Below, in pieces: positions 45,373 to 58,773 of a stretch of DNA of 64,000 nucleotides. Each line of letters opens with the position of its first letter. Position 1 is the first letter of the stretch. The position numbers were made by a program, and so were the translations under genes. The stretch is from Centrapalus pauciflorus (Eukaryota > Streptophyta > Magnoliopsida > Asterales > Asteraceae), in assembly GCA_020465985.1 (NCBI GenBank), contig JAANYP010008051.1, positions 124,001 through 188,000 of the forward strand, given 5' to 3'. The notes beneath the pieces are model-generated. The model made no database searches. It saw only the letters and a list, made by a program, of their open reading frames with translations, and was not told the origin of the DNA.

Positions 45373-46680
45373 ATCTCCCCCTTAGAGATGAAATCAAATT
45401 TTCAATTAAATTTTAATGCAGGGAACTTCAACACTTTTTCATGAATCTTCTTCTTCTCTTCGATCTCTGAATCTTCAGATAAAAATTTCTTCTTCATTGT
45501 CTCTCCCTGATCTTCAAATCTCTTCTTCTATGATCTTCTCTTTTCTTGTGAGTAAACTCCCCCTTGAATCACGAATAGCTTTCGATTCTCTCCATTGATC
45601 AATCATAGACAACATATCATTTTTAAATCTTCTGTAGTTGTCATACTTGTCCATAATTGACTTGATTAGTTGTTGATGAAATTGTCTTCAAGCTACTTAG
45701 TAGTTGTCTCTGAACTATAGCTTTTCTCCCCCTCATGATGATCATAAGAATTATGAACATCATGCAAAATCTGTAGAGACGTAGATGCAGTGAAGTTACA
45801 GTAGCAGAAATACATCAACAATTACAATGACAATTACAATGCAGAAATATTACAAGTTATCTCTCTCCCCCTTAAAATGATATTCTCTCCCCCTATATTG
45901 AACATATATCTCACTCCCCCTAAAATGAATACTATTTCCTTTACAAAACAAACAAAGCTTTTCAACTTTGTGAACAATGAAACAAATTCAGTTGTAAACT
46001 AACGAGCCCATGTCCACATAGGAGTCCTGTTTGCACAATAGACATAATCTATGTGACCTACATTCAGTGCTGGTGTGATGTTAACACTGGTAGGATATTC
46101 AAATAGTCACCGTGAAATCCTTTATCATGAAGGAATCACTCTTATTTGTTCTGACTTAGTCACTTTGGACTAGCAGTTTATAGTCACACAGACTGTTAGA
46201 CTCGATGTGTCCTAAAAGTGTATATAATCAGCTCTAAACACAATATGCATCAATTGAAGTCGGAGACCGGAGCAAAGTTCTTCCTTGTTTCAATATCAAT
46301 AATATCCGAATGATATATCGATAGAAATGTGGTATATCTCCGTGATTATTGAATTAGAATTCTTTTGAGAGATAACTGAGTGGTTGGTGGGGTTAAGTGC
46401 ATGCGTCACTGGGTCCATGACGTCTTTTTCAATATCAAGTCACCTAGGGATTGATAGATTAGGTGGATTACCCAGCCGACACAGTGTAGGTAGGATTATC
46501 TTTTCTTCAAATCCTTTCTCAACTCTCAATTCTCGGCATTTTTCAACTAAACTCCCTCCGGCTCACTTTTGAGAAATAAATTCAGTCAGCTTTATAGCGA
46601 AAGTTTGATCTGATGCACCACCATCTCCTGTCAATATATCCCTCTCATTTACATTTTACCTCTGCCGACTCTGTCAGTAT

Positions 46681-47786
46681 TGCTGGTGGGCCGTCGTTGT
46701 GACCCGCCGACTTAGTCCTTAAACCCACTATTTAGCAGAGAAGTAAGGGTCGAATCGACAGGGAGTGTGGTCGTAATTAGGAGTTATTAGCCTTATAAGT
46801 TTATTGAAAGCATTTAAATTGTGAATTTTTGGATTTGAATGATTTGTTTAGAGTAATGGTTTGCTATTGCTTTGTAACTAAAATTAAGAATGAAGTAACT
46901 AACGAAGAAGATAAACAATCAAGAGACGAATTACCATTCACGGAATCACCACGACATAAGTATTACTCACTATAATTTCATGCAACGATCACATAGACAT
47001 AATCAATTGCGCGACTAAATTAATCAAACTTGTTTTAACCAATAACTCTCGGCATAGCGTATGCAACATTAATACTCGTCTTAATCCCTAAACTAATGGA
47101 CTCGGCACGAATAATAACACCATGATAAACTATCTTGCTTTTACCAATCGCAACACATAATCATAATCATAGCCAAATGTTTATCATTTGCATACACATA
47201 ATGGATCTCGCTTAATACGAATACATCAAAACATAAGAAACTAAAGAAGAGTAAACTTAGCCGTAGATCCTCCGCAAACGGCTAATGTAATTAGCCTCTC
47301 ATCGTATGCTCGTCACAATCACAGATCTGAGCCATTGGGTAGCTTGCGAACCACCGTCTTCGTTCTCGTATCGTAGATCCACTCCGGCAGGGCTTCAAAA
47401 CACTTTCACACACGTCGGGCACTCTCTCCAAAGCTTCCCCTTGCCTTGTATTTATAGGGAGGTCGAGATTAGGGTTCCAGAGGCTGTAAAACGCGTTTTT
47501 GCGCCGCACTAGCGCAGGCCAAGCGTAGGCCTGCGCCCGGATGCGGCTAGGGTTTAGCTGGCATGTGTTGGAACGTATCTGGATAGTTTGGGCTCTATGT
47601 GGAGCGCTGGAAGGCGCAGGCCTGCGCCCCCTCATCCCGGTTTGCTCTGAAATCTCTCGGATTGCTTCTTTTTATCATCTTGGACCTGAAATACAAACTT
47701 GGAGTAATAATATGGATTTTACAAAGTATCGGTGCTTAAAATGATCATAATATGACTCAGAAACCATATAAATTATAGACTTATCA
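46681..47786 (-). repeat. 3' LTR of Athila
   Basis: On the plus strand it begins TGCTGGTGGGCCGTCG and ends GACTTATCA. In sense orientation the order is TGATAAGTC, two palindromes (47614-47627 GCGCAGGCCTGCGC; 47523-47536 one mismatch), then the TATA box CTATAAATA near 47457. It differs from the other LTR by scattered substitutions and small indels. Confidence 0.92.
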
Positions 47787-48677
47787 AATCTCCCCAACTT
47801 TACTCTTGGTCGTCCCTGAACAAGCTTTTGGAATCAGAACTACTAAGTAACGAGCATGTATCGGTAGTGAGTCTAGGAATTTTATGTCAAGCTAGCCTTC
47901 GTACTAATGCATTAAAATTCTTAACATGTAAATTGAAGACGTTTTCAGTTAAAATATACTTCTCTTAGAATTTATATAATGTATCTCACTTTTGAAATTA
48001 CCCTTTTAGCTCAAGGTTACGATACCTAAAACATATGGGTCTTCCGACCATCTTTTTCCTCTTTGAATGTTTACGACAAATTTCCTTTTCTTTTTTAACA
48101 CCATGCTTCTATCTATATTCTTTTCACTACATTAGCTAGATGGTCCATGTAACGAGATTTTGGTCAACCGCTCCGAAACCAAATGGTTTTAGGGGATTAG
48201 GCATGAGTGGTACCCTTACGGACTTAATTTCCCGAACCATCTAAACTATAATTAACTTACTTTTGAGGCTAAATCATGATTAAGTTCTCCCCCTTATTTC
48301 ATGAGTTTCCAAAATCTTTTGACACATTACTTATATTTAAGCCCAAATAAATTTTAACGTACTTGAATTCATTTTACATGACAATCATTTTAATTATTAC
48401 TACAACTCTTTTCTTAATTATAAAATATCTTGTCAACACTAGCCAATTCCCTCGCATATGTATTTTTAAGTATCATCATGTTCCACGGCCTGATCGGAAA
48501 ACAAGACTCAAATGGGGAAGACATGACAGACTATATAAATATTATAAACTCTAAATAGGACTCGGCTAAGAACTAAAAATACATGAAAATTACGATAAAG
48601 AAATAAAATGCATAACAAACTAAAATAAAATAAAATAAAAGACATAAAAGTAAAGAATAAAGAAGGATAGTACCCGA
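47787..48677. other. Athila non-coding 3' region
   Basis: It starts with the sense polypurine tract (plus strand AATCTCCCCAACTTTAC), next to the LTR. No coding signal. Confidence 0.6.
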
Positions 48678-50088
48678 TCATTCAAATGGAGGAGGCGGCA
48701 GAGGAGGACCGAAGACGCTGTTGAAGAAGTCGGTATACGGGTTCTAGCCATGGGTGAACTGTGCAGTCGGCGGAACCAAGTGAGGAGGCATCGGGTCTGG
48801 GATGTCCTGCCTGCCATGAGCCGGATAGCGCTGATAAGTATCTACGGCAGGCTTATAGGCCTGGTTGTCGGGCATCGTGTAGTCCTCATAAGACTGATAT
48901 GGCATACCGGCTGCGGAGTCCTCGTGATGTCGGACTCCCTCCCAATAGGCCTAGTCATGGTGCTGGTAGTAGGCATTTTGGTATGTCAGGGCTCTTTGCC
49001 CATCCTGTAATTGATCTACCCGACCCGCTAAGTGATCGACCTTATCATAAATATGGGTCATACGCCCATTCATCTCATCTAGTTTCCGGGTCACATCCTC
49101 TCGGAACTCACCCTGACCCACGACTATATCCTCTATCCGTGTCATCATGCGGTCAAAATCAAAATTGTCATTACCTCGACTGCGCGAGGTAGATGCACCT
49201 AGGTTCGGCTCAAAATGCCGAACTCCCGCCTCATTGGCGGTCTTCTCCTCTCTCTCTCTCTCTCCTCTCATCCTCAGTATAGTCCTCGATATACGACTCA
49301 TTTGTCTCATTGTCAAATATCTCGAACCCTTTGTCAACTTCCCTAATAATCAAGGTACGGAACATGGCGGCCGTAATGAACGTTGTCGAAATGGGGGATA
49401 GAAGGGAATCGGGCGACAGTGAGCCCGTCCTCTTAAGGAACTTGGAGATCAACCAAGCATGCGGGATGATCGTCCTCTCTCTCGTGTCGTACATAGCCCA
49501 TAAATCATTCATAATTGTCCACGTAAAGGACAGTCTGGGCCTACCCTTAAGAAGGGCGTGAAGGACTGTGATATCCCTATGCCTGAATTTGGTCAGGTCA
49601 CTATCACGAGGCAAGATGTTATTCACAAGAATCTTGTGAAGCACCTTGCACCTCGGAGATAAAGCCTTTTGGCTGTAGGAAGTGGAGGACTCGGACTCCA
49701 AAATGGATGGGATAAAAACTCTATTAACCCGCTCTGTCCACTCCCCTGACCAAGTCATATCAGTGAAGGCCAATTGGGCCTCATTCCTATACTCGTACCC
49801 CTGCTGATTAGACCCTTCGTAGCCTACCTCAGTATCTAAATTAAATATTTGGCGAAGGATTTGTGCATCTATCGCCACGTCCCTACCATGGACGGTACCT
49901 ATCAACCTAAATTCATTCGCTGAATGACCCGTCTCCCTCCGTAGGGTAGACATCCACTCAACTACATCGGACTGATAAATATCATTGCCGCCCAACTCAA
50001 GCACACCTTCCCACCCCAAGTAGTCAAAAAGGTATGGGATCCCGTAGTCCTCAAAATCACTCCTTTTAACTCTCTTTTCAGTCAACAC
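48678..50088 (-). pseudogene. Athila post-pol ORF A (putative plant-transposon domain plus coiled coil)
   Basis: The main segment, 50088-49231, reads VKRSDFEDYGIPYLFDYLGW, GRDVAIDAQILRQIFNL and LHKILVNNILPRDSDLTKFR, then HALLKGRPRLSFTWTIM. A frameshift occurs in a (GA)n tract at 49247-49264. The reading resumes in the next frame with a predicted coiled coil (MMTRIEDIVVGQGEF, MTHIYDKVDHLAGRVDQLQ). After two TAG codons it continues as a Tyr/Pro-rich tail ending PPLPPPPFE at a TGA at 48678. No ATG starts the frame. The fold resembles the 'putative plant transposon protein' domain often found in Athila. No membrane segment or signal peptide is seen, so an envelope role is not supported. Confidence 0.72.
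49247..49264. repeat. (GA)n microsatellite inside ORF A
   Basis: This CTCTCT run (GAGAGA in sense) encodes RERERGE. The two reading frames of ORF A meet here, so slippage probably caused the frameshift. Confidence 0.8.
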
Positions 50089-51100
50089 TTTATTTGATAT
50101 TTCTTATACAAAAATAAGTGTGTTCTAATGTGTTCGGGGTGTTGGGATAATAGGAGGTTTGGAGACCAATCTATCAGGACATTAACATTTTGGGTTTGTT
50201 GCCTCGTTCTCCTTGACATCTACAATTTGTGACAACCAACCACAATATGTGTGAGATAAATTAAATAATGTAACCTATAATTGCAATTTGCACAATTATG
50301 CTTACTTAAAAGATGCAACTATATATATATACTCTTTTACGCTCACATTTTGCATCCTATATATATAGTCTATAATTTGCCATTATTTTAAGCACAAAAC
50401 ATTTATCATGTTTCAATACAAACTATTTAGCACATAAAATTAATTTTTAAGCTAATCACCCAAGTTTTATGATTTTAACAATATATGCACATTTAGGCAA
50501 CCAACTTTATAACTTCAAATTAATTTCTACAAATTAATCATGGCAAATTAATAAACTTAACACATAAACACATATCTCATAAAACATACATCAAGGATGT
50601 CATCAAATTCATGCAATTTCACATACATTGACTCTAAAAAGTCAAAATCACCATGAAAACTCCATGGATGACCATGAAACTCAAGCTTCCAGTTTTGCTC
50701 AAAAAGTATGAAATAAGTTGCAATAACTCAATAAAAACACTAACCTTGGTGATTGGAAACTTAACTTGGTACAAACCTAGCTCTTTTCTTCCACACTTTC
50801 TCTACCCAAAAATCTTCAAAAATGGATGAAACTACCCACAAAGAGGTGATTTCTAGCCTAGATCTTTGATATTTGTGAAAATGTAGGTGTTTTGAAGCTT
50901 AAATTTGCAAATTTTAGGCACAAAAGTGATGTTTTTGGGAGAGAGCCGCACACCCAAACGTAGCCTATTGTTCTAGGGTTGTGAAAATGGTGAAATTGGG
51001 CTCAAATCTGTATTTTAGGTCGATGGGACGCAGGGCCAGCGCAGGCCTGCGCCCCCCCCCCCCCCCCGCGCCCAACTCTGCTAAAATTTCATTTTTTTAC
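50089..51100 (-). promoter_or_regulatory. Leader of ORF A with G-run, palindrome and TATA-like box
   Basis: In sense orientation a G run (plus 51053-51067) precedes the palindrome GCGCAGGCCTGCGC (51039-51052). CCTAAAATAC follows about 20 bp downstream, then an AT-rich leader with CAACCCTAG. The layout resembles the U3 region of the element's own LTR. Promoter activity is inferred only. Confidence 0.4.
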
Positions 51101-51659
51101 TGTTTTGATACGCGGGGCTGTAAATCTTTCTAATTTTTGATATGAAATGTAGTCTAAAATTTTTTTTGTGAGGGCTAATTTAATTAATTAATTTTATCGT
51201 TATAACCTACCTCCCCAACATAGACTTTTGTGACGTCCTCGTCACATCAAAATTAATTTATCAGTTAAGAACATAGAAAGATAGATCGTGACATATTCAT
51301 TATTCATAATAATTAAACTTAAACAAACAAATAATTAAACAAACAAAATTTAACTTTTATAATTCAACTTAAATAAACATCACACTTTAAAATAAAAATA
51401 AAATACTATTACAATCCAAATAAACGTAATAATCTAACCAAACAAAATACATCACCACATCGAAAATAATTCAAAACATACTTAATGTTTTAGCACGCAT
51501 AATTAAAATAAAATATTTAAATAATTATAAACTCATCATTCGGCCTGGGGTCACTACTACAAAAAGCATAATGGACCCCCATATTCACCCCGACTAATAG
51601 AAAAAAGCTAAAAAACAGGGTTCTTTTGAAATTCGTTAGAATGTTAGCTAATACACCCC

Positions 51660-52060
51660 GATTGTTTAACAAGGTAACCGGTGTCCTTTACTTTTTCTTA
51701 TACACCCCGGTTGTTTTTATAAAACCGTGGTACATAATCCAACATTTACCCGGTTGTTTAACAAAATGACCGGGGTCCTTTACTTTTTCTTATACACCCC
51801 GGTTGTTTTTATAAAAACCGGGGTACATAATCCAACATTTACCCGATTGTTTAACAAAATGACCGAGGTCCTTCACTTTTTCTTATACACCCCGGTTGTT
51901 TTTAAAAAAACCGGGGTACATAATCCAACATTTACCCGGTTGTTTAACAAAATGACCAGGATCCTTTACTTTTTCTTATACAACCCGGTTGTTTTTAAAA
52001 AAACCGGGGTACATAATCAACATTTACCCGGTTGTTTAACAAATTGATCGAGGACCTTTA
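51660..52060. repeat. ~91-bp tandem repeats in CACTA-2
   Basis: Units start near 51680, 51771, 51863, 51954 and 52047. Each contains TCCTTTACTTTTTCTTATAC, CCCCGGTTGTTTTT, AACCGGGGTACATAATCCAA and CATTTACCCGGTTGTTTAAC. The short repetitive reading frame they create is a by-product. Confidence 0.92.
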
Positions 52061-52093
52061 CTTTAACTAAAACATTTATATCTTATTGTCTTA

Positions 52094-52352
52094 GACCTCG
52101 TTTGTTTTTCATTCAGAGCCTCTTAAAAACATCTGAAGTCTAAAGTTCAGATCTATAATAAATTAAGACTGTTTGTTTAAATTCAGACTTAAGAGGTTGA
52201 AACCTCTGAATTTTCCTCTGAATTTTAAGAGGATGAGAGTTGTCTGAATTAAAATTAAGAGCCTCTTAATTTCAGATCTTAAGACCTCCTCTTAATTTCA
52301 GACGTGGTTTTTAGACTTCAGACATTTAACCTCTTAAAAAACAAATACCACC
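52094..52352. mobile_element. Tourist/PIF-like MITE inside CACTA-2
   Basis: A 259-bp segment starts GACCTCGTTTGTTTTTCATT and ends AAAAAACAAATACCACC, an imperfect inverted repeat. TTA lies on both sides (52091-52093 and 52353-52355), the PIF/Harbinger target. The interior has AAGAGG / CCTCTT words in both orientations. Confidence 0.6.
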
Positions 52353-52372
52353 TTAATCAATTCATTAAAAAA

Positions 52373-52609
<237 letters not shown>

Positions 52610-54058
52610 TTAAAAAAATAAAAATAAAAAATAACATTTGAAACCCGTTTCCTTACAAAACAACCAGGGTCTATTTGTATTTTTTTAGTTCCATATAAGC
52701 CTTGAAACCCCGGTTATTTTGAATTAAACAGGGGTCTATATACATATGTACCCCAGTTTACATTCGGAATAGTCCTCCCTCCTTATCAACCCCGGTGCTA
52801 CAACCGGGGTTTATTATCATTTTTGACTGGGGTCCATTATGCTTTTTGTAGTAGTGGGTGTGGCAATCTCTTCCAACTCTCCGACAGTGATTTGAAGATT
52901 GGTGAGCCAGTTTGAATGACTTTGAAACAGCTTCGCATGTTTGTTTTGCTCCTCTTGCAATTTTTTAATATTCTTCACCAATTCTTTGTTTGCATTTAGT
53001 ACGCTACCCATGACGTCCTTCAGAATGTTGATTTGAGATCTCATCAAGTCTTCGATTGTTACTTTTTCCCATGATCTTACATCCTATTTGTCGTTTTGTC
53101 CTTCAGGGTTGTCGGGTGCAGTGAATGAGATTTGGGTTACTTTAGAGGTTTTTGGACAACGAATTTGATAGCCTAAATGGTTTTTCTCAAAGACCAGCCC
53201 TAACATTGTGACTCTAGTGATCCAAATCTCGTTTGGGTTGAGGTATTTAATAGGCAATTGCTCCGACACCGCTTTCTTAATAATGAATAGCTCAGTTAGC
53301 ATACGGCAGTGTGGATAATTCATCCTTTGCCCTGGGAAACTACTCTCCCACAGATTTTCCATTATTATGTATCCTAAAGATATTGTCGGGTATCCAGTCA
53401 TTAACACATGCACTAACAATATCTCTTGGGATCTAACGACAGTGGTGTCTTGACTTCTAGGAAGCAAGTTGAGGGTAACAAACTTCCACAGCACTTTAGC
53501 TAATGGGCATAAATCACCTCTATTATAATGGACATACTCTCTCACCTTGTCTATTGAAATTCCAAATACCGTGGCTAACGTACCATCCCATTTCTTAGAC
53601 CATCCACCAATTTGTCTCGCTCTACCCCCTTGAAGATCTAAAGATGACCAAAATTCTCTAGGACTTGGAATATCTGCGTCTATACCAAATTCCTCACAAA
53701 GGATCTTCCTAGATACTGACACTTTCTTGTTTCCTACTATTCCCACTAGTTCAAAATCATGGTCCTCTTCCTCTTCTTCTTTCCGAACAGTAGCGGACCA
53801 CTTTTGGATCAAACTAGTATGAATATACAGAAGTTCCCATTGTATGGCTTTAGCCCATCCTAGCCTCTCAAAGCACTCTAATATTTCAAAATTATCAAAA
53901 TCAGACTCTTTTAGGGTACGCTCTATGAGAAACCTAGGGGGTTTACCATTGTTAGTGTTTGGTGGAATTTCAGGGACATCTCTACGGTCATGGTTTCTCA
54001 TTCTAGGTTTTTGGGAAATTCCAGGACAGTTACCATTTGCATGGAACTGAGTTGACAT

Positions 54059-55023
54059 CTAAAAATAATGCAAAAACAAAGGATTAAAAATGTGGGGTTT
54101 TTACGTAAATGATGCATGATAATTTTAAACACCCTTTTTTCAATAATAATTAAACTAATCCTAAGTCTCACCAACAATGTGAGCCCAATCTAACCCTATT
54201 AAATGCATGAACTTCATATAATCAATAAAAATGCAACCTTTTATGACAAAAAGTTTATAAAATACGGAAAAATGCATAATTTTTACAAAAGTTTTGCAAA
54301 AATAATTTTATATTAATTAAATGAATATTTGAAAATTATTAATAACCCTTTTTATATAAAACCATGTAACTCCCAAGAACTCAACCCATGCATGCATGAT
54401 AAACTTATTGAAACTAGGGTAGAATGGAGTTAAAGGGATTATAGGGAGTATACCTTGCTAACCTTTGAGATAAACGAGCGTTGGATCGAAGAATTGACGT
54501 AGAAAAGACGAATTTTTGATGTTTTTAGGCTTAGAAAATCGAAATCGTCGTCTTCTGGAACTGGAATTAGGGTTTTGGAGTTATGGGGACGATCGTTACC
54601 ATTTTTATAAGATTTTGAGCGCCTCGGGCCGCAGGGCAAGTGCAGGCCTGCGCCCCCCCTCTGGATTCGCGATCTGGGCCGTGCACTGGTCTTGGAACCC
54701 TAATTCTTTAATTTTTCAATTTTTACGGGTATTCTCCCCAACTTACGCTCTTATTATCGGGTTAAAATAATTCTGCTATGTGCTTACAAATTTTTATTTT
54801 CTGATGCGGGGTCTTATTATTTAATTGAAATCCTAATTTCTAAACACAACCAAGTTCAGGAGGATGAATCCTTCCCAACTTAATTGGATACACACAAATA
54901 ACACAAATAAGCAAATAAACACACTTAAAGACAATTATTTTCAGATAATCAAAATACTCTGGGTTGCCTCCCAGAAAGCGCTAAGGTTTACGTCTTCAAT
55001 CAGACGTACTGCTCTTAAATTAA
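54059..55023 (-). promoter_or_regulatory. Leader of ORF B with palindrome and TATA-like box
   Basis: In sense orientation, after the end of pol comes AGCGCTTTCTGGGAGGCAAC (around 54960-54985), a stretch typical of Athila just after pol. A G run with the palindrome GTGCAGGCCTGCGC (54640-54653, one mismatch) follows, then TTATAAAAAT (54601-54610) and the leader of ORF B. Promoter function is inferred. Confidence 0.4.
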
Positions 55024-56074
55024 TTAATTACCCTTAAGATCTTGTTGTCTGATGAGTTCAAATACTAACATATCATTGGTGGCCCATCGAACATATAATT
55101 TAAGTCTATGTCCATTTACTTTAAATGGCTCACCACCTTTTAGGTCTTGTATTTCTATCGCACCGTGTGGATAGGTATTTGTTACTATATATGGACCTGT
55201 CCATTTACTATTTAATTTACCGGGAAATAATCTAAGTCTTGAATTAAATAGCCAAACTTTATTTCCTTTGGTAAATATTTTATTTTTTATTATTCTATCG
55301 TGGAAAACCTTAGTTTTCTCTTTATAAATTCTGGCGCTTTCGTAGGATTCTCTACGAATTTCTTCCAGTTCATTTAATTGGAATTTCCTATCAACACCGA
55401 CATCATGTAAATTAAAATTAGTGTTTTTGATTGCCCATAGAGCTTGGTGTTCTAATTCCACTAGGAGATGACAAAGCTTACCATACACAAGTCTATATGG
55501 GGACATACCGATTGGTGTTTTAAATGCAGTTCTGTATGCCCATAAAGCATCCTCTAATTTTTGAGACCAATCCTTACGATCTGGTTTGACAGTTTTTTCA
55601 AGGATTCTCTTGATCTCTTTTTTTAGAGATCTCGACTTGTCCGCTAGTTTGCGGATGATAAGGCGTTGCTATTCTGTGGTTAACTCCATACTGTTTAAGG
55701 AGTTTAGAAAAATGCTGATTATTAAAATGTGACCCTTCGTCACTGATGATATCCCTTGGAATACCGTGTCGTGCTAAAATATTTCTTCTAACAAATTTAC
55801 ACACAACCCGATTATCATTAGTGCGTGTAGCTTCTGCTTCCACCCATTTGGAAACATAATCTACTGCAACTAAGATGTATTCATATCCAAATGATTTAGG
55901 GAAAGGTCTCATAAAATCAATGCCCCATACATCAAATATTTCGACAATTAATATCGGGGTCATATGAATTTCATCTCTTTTCGCAGTGCCACCAGTTTGC
56001 TGGCATCTCGTGTATCCCTTAACAAACTCGTAGGCATCCTTAAATATTGTGGGCCAAAAAAACCCACACTGCAA
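55024..56074 (-). pseudogene. Athila integrase (broken)
   Basis: 56074-55598 reads the zinc-domain end as YTRCQQTGG, where the first Cys of the usual CxxC is Tyr. The DDE core follows: WGIDFMRPFP, IISDEGSHFNNQHF and PYHPQTSGQVEIS. After a frameshift, 55506-55024 holds MSPYRLVYGK, the GPY-type domain (SKWTGPYIV) and HRLKLYV. Missing zinc ligand plus frameshift imply loss of function. Confidence 0.85.
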
Positions 56075-56268
56075 TATCCGGTAGCCAGTTTTCTTTGCAC
56101 TGAAATGGCCACCGCATGCATATGCATGGCAGTGTTTAAGAATATCTTCGTGTTCCGAGTTCGGGACACATCTTCTTATAATTTGATCTGCTCTTATTTT
56201 AAATAGATCAGGATCATCCCAAATTTATTGCCTTGCTTGAGCATAGAAATATTTTCTCTATTGTGAGT

Positions 56269-57924
56269 TCAGTGCTCTGGCAATCTTCCTGTTACGAAAT
56301 AGTTAGCTAGATTCACAAACCAGGGAATTTTAGATACATATAATAATTGTTCATCAGGGAAGGAATCCCTGATTTGATCAGTTGAGTTTGTTGGGATTAA
56401 ATGAAGCCTTGATAAATGATCGGCAACAACATTTTCTGTGCCTTTTTTATCTTTAATTTCTAAGTCAAACTCTTGCAATAGAAGGATCCACCGAATCAAT
56501 CTAGGCTTGGCATCCTTCTTTGCCAATAAATCTCTAAAAGCACTGTGGTCAGAGTACACAATTACTTTTGCCCCCGAAATATAGGATCTGAATTTATCTA
56601 CGGCAAACACTACAGCTAATATCTCTTTTTCCGTAGTGGTGTAATTGATTTGTGCCTCATTAAAGGTTTTACTTGCATAGTAAATCAGCACTGGATTTTT
56701 CTCAAATCTTTGTCCTAAAACAGCACCAACTGCATAATCACTCGCATCGCACATGATCTCAAACGGTTGAGACCAATCCGGAGATTGCAGAATTGGCGCT
56801 TCGGTTAATTCTGATTTAAGCTTCACAAATGCTTTCACACAAGCATCATCAAAATTAAACTTGACATCTTTTGATAGAAGATTGCATATTGGCCTTGAGA
56901 TTTCACTGAAATCTTTAATGAATCACCGATAAAAACCAGCGTGGCCTAAGAATGATCTTATTCCTTTAACGTTGGTAGGGGTGGAAGTGAGGAAATTAAT
57001 TGAACTTTTGCTTTATCTACCTCCATTACTTTCTCGGACACAATGTGACCTAAGACTACCCCTTCCTTTACCATAAAATGGTTTTTCTCCCAACTTAATA
57101 CTAAGTTGGTTTCAGTGCATCTCTTTAGGACTTGTCTAAATGTCCCAGACAATCTTCAAATGTTTTGTCAAATATGGAGAAATCATCCATAAATATTTTA
57201 AGAGAACTATCCACCATATCTGAAAAGATAGCCATCATACATCGCTGAAATGTGGCGGGTGCATTACATAGTCCAAATGGCATCCTTCTGTAGGCAAATG
57301 TGTCATAGGGACAAGTAAATGTGGTTTTCTCTTGATCCTCTGGCTGGATTGGGATTTGATTGTAACCATAATATCCATCCAAGAAACAGTAAAACTTCTG
57401 TCCTGCTAATTTATCTACTATTTTTGATCTATAAATGGTAGCGGAAAATGATCTTTTGAAGTAGCAGCATTAAGTTTTATGTAATCTATACAAACTCTCC
57501 ACCCAGTTACCGAGCGAGTAGTTATCTTTTCTCCTTCTTCAGTATTAATGACTGTAATTCCCGATTTCTTGGGCACAGTTTGGGTTAGACTTACCCACTT
57601 ACTATCAAATATAGGATATATAATTCCAGCGTCCAACCATTTTAATACTTCATTTTTAACTACTTCTCTCAAATTAGGATTCAACCTCCTTTGTGCATCC
57701 CGAGCTGGTTTAGCTTCTGGATCAGTAATGATTCGGTGCGTACACAAAGTGAGACTGATTCCTTTTAAATCAGCTATCGTCCACCCTGCTGCTTCTTTAT
57801 ATTTGAGTAACACTTGTAGTAGAGCTTTTTCTTGCTCTTCAGTCAGATCTGATGAAATTATGACAGGCAACGTGTCATTCTGACCTAGAAAAGCATATTT
57901 CAAATGAGCTGGCAGCTCCTTCAA
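56269..57924 (-). pseudogene. Athila reverse transcriptase and RNase H (broken)
   Basis: 57924-57418 reads LPAHLKYAFLG, EVVKNEVLKWLDAGIIYPI, VPKKSGITV and WRVCIDYIKLNAAT. A one-base shift at about 57418 leads to DGYYGYNQIPI, MPFGLCNAPATFQRCM and the catalytic FMDDFSIF. Further shifts separate the thumb (57152-56958) from RNase H (56838-56269: CDASDYAVGAVLGQ, TTEKEILAVVFA, VVADHLSRL). At least three frameshifts. Confidence 0.88.
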
Positions 57925-58002
57925 TTCTAGAACAGGTGGTTGCTCTATTGAAGGTTTGGCTGACTTGGGTAAATTAGTAGGTAATTTTTCAGTCCCTTGG
58001 GT

Positions 58003-58773
58003 CTACGGTGGTTGTTTCGACTCTAGTGTGGATTCCATGACTACTTCTAGCTTATCACACTCAGTATGATTTAACTTGGCTAGCTCATTTTCAGCAAAGA
58101 ATAACTCAGTAGCATCTTTGGTGTTAACTAACGAACTATGCTGCTGCGCAAGTTTGTCCACCAAATCTATAAGATAACATTCTGAATCAATAGCATAGAC
58201 ACTTGAAGCATTAAACACATTCAGTCTTAATTTCCTATTACCAAAGGCAATATCCACTGCTCCTGTCCTACAATTAATTTGTGCATTAATTGTGGCTAAG
58301 AAAGGTCTGCCTAGGATAATAGCCGGTTGATTATCTCCTATTGAACTTTCGGTGTCCAATACTAGGAAGTCAATTGGATAGTAAAAATCTTCAACTTTTA
58401 CTATTACATCTGATAAAATACCTCTTGGGCACTAGGTTAAACGATCTTCCAGTTGTAAGATAATATCAGTTGTCTGTAACTGACCTAGATCGTGTTTATC
58501 AAACAAGTTTCCAGGTAAAATATAAACACTAGCTCCAAGATCAAGCAATGCCTTTTTAATCTGCACATTGCCTATTATCACTAGAATCAATGGTGATCCA
58601 TGATCTTTCAGCTTAGGAGGTAGAGAACTAATGACTACTACACTCAACTGTTCAGTTAGATTGATCTTCTTTGGGAGCGAGACCTTATACTTTCTTTTCT
58701 GAGTACAGAGATCTTTTAAAAATTTGGCATAAGATGGAACCTGTTAAATGGCCTTTATCAGAGGAATATTGAT
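58003..58773 (-). pseudogene. Athila protease (broken)
   Basis: It is in the same frame as gag and RT. It begins VPSYAKFLKDL and CTQKRKYKVSLPKKI, then the active-site loop ALLDLGASVYILP, the D-L-G-A-S form usual for Athila. IILGRPFLATINAQI follows. In-frame stops lie at 58432 (TAG) and 58003 (TAG). Confidence 0.82.

Noticed and set aside
48750..49192. Plus-strand frames opposite Athila ORF A
   Set aside because: The minus strand has the coiled coil and Pro/Tyr-rich tail continuing ORF A. The plus-strand frames are antisense shadows.
51727..52047. Repetitive plus-strand frame with ~30-residue repeats
   Set aside because: It results from the 91-bp non-coding tandem repeats of CACTA-2.
53084..54058. 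Athila ORF B as an envelope gene
   Set aside because: No signal peptide, membrane segment or cleavage-site pattern is visible. The core resembles the putative plant transposon protein domain with a coiled coil.
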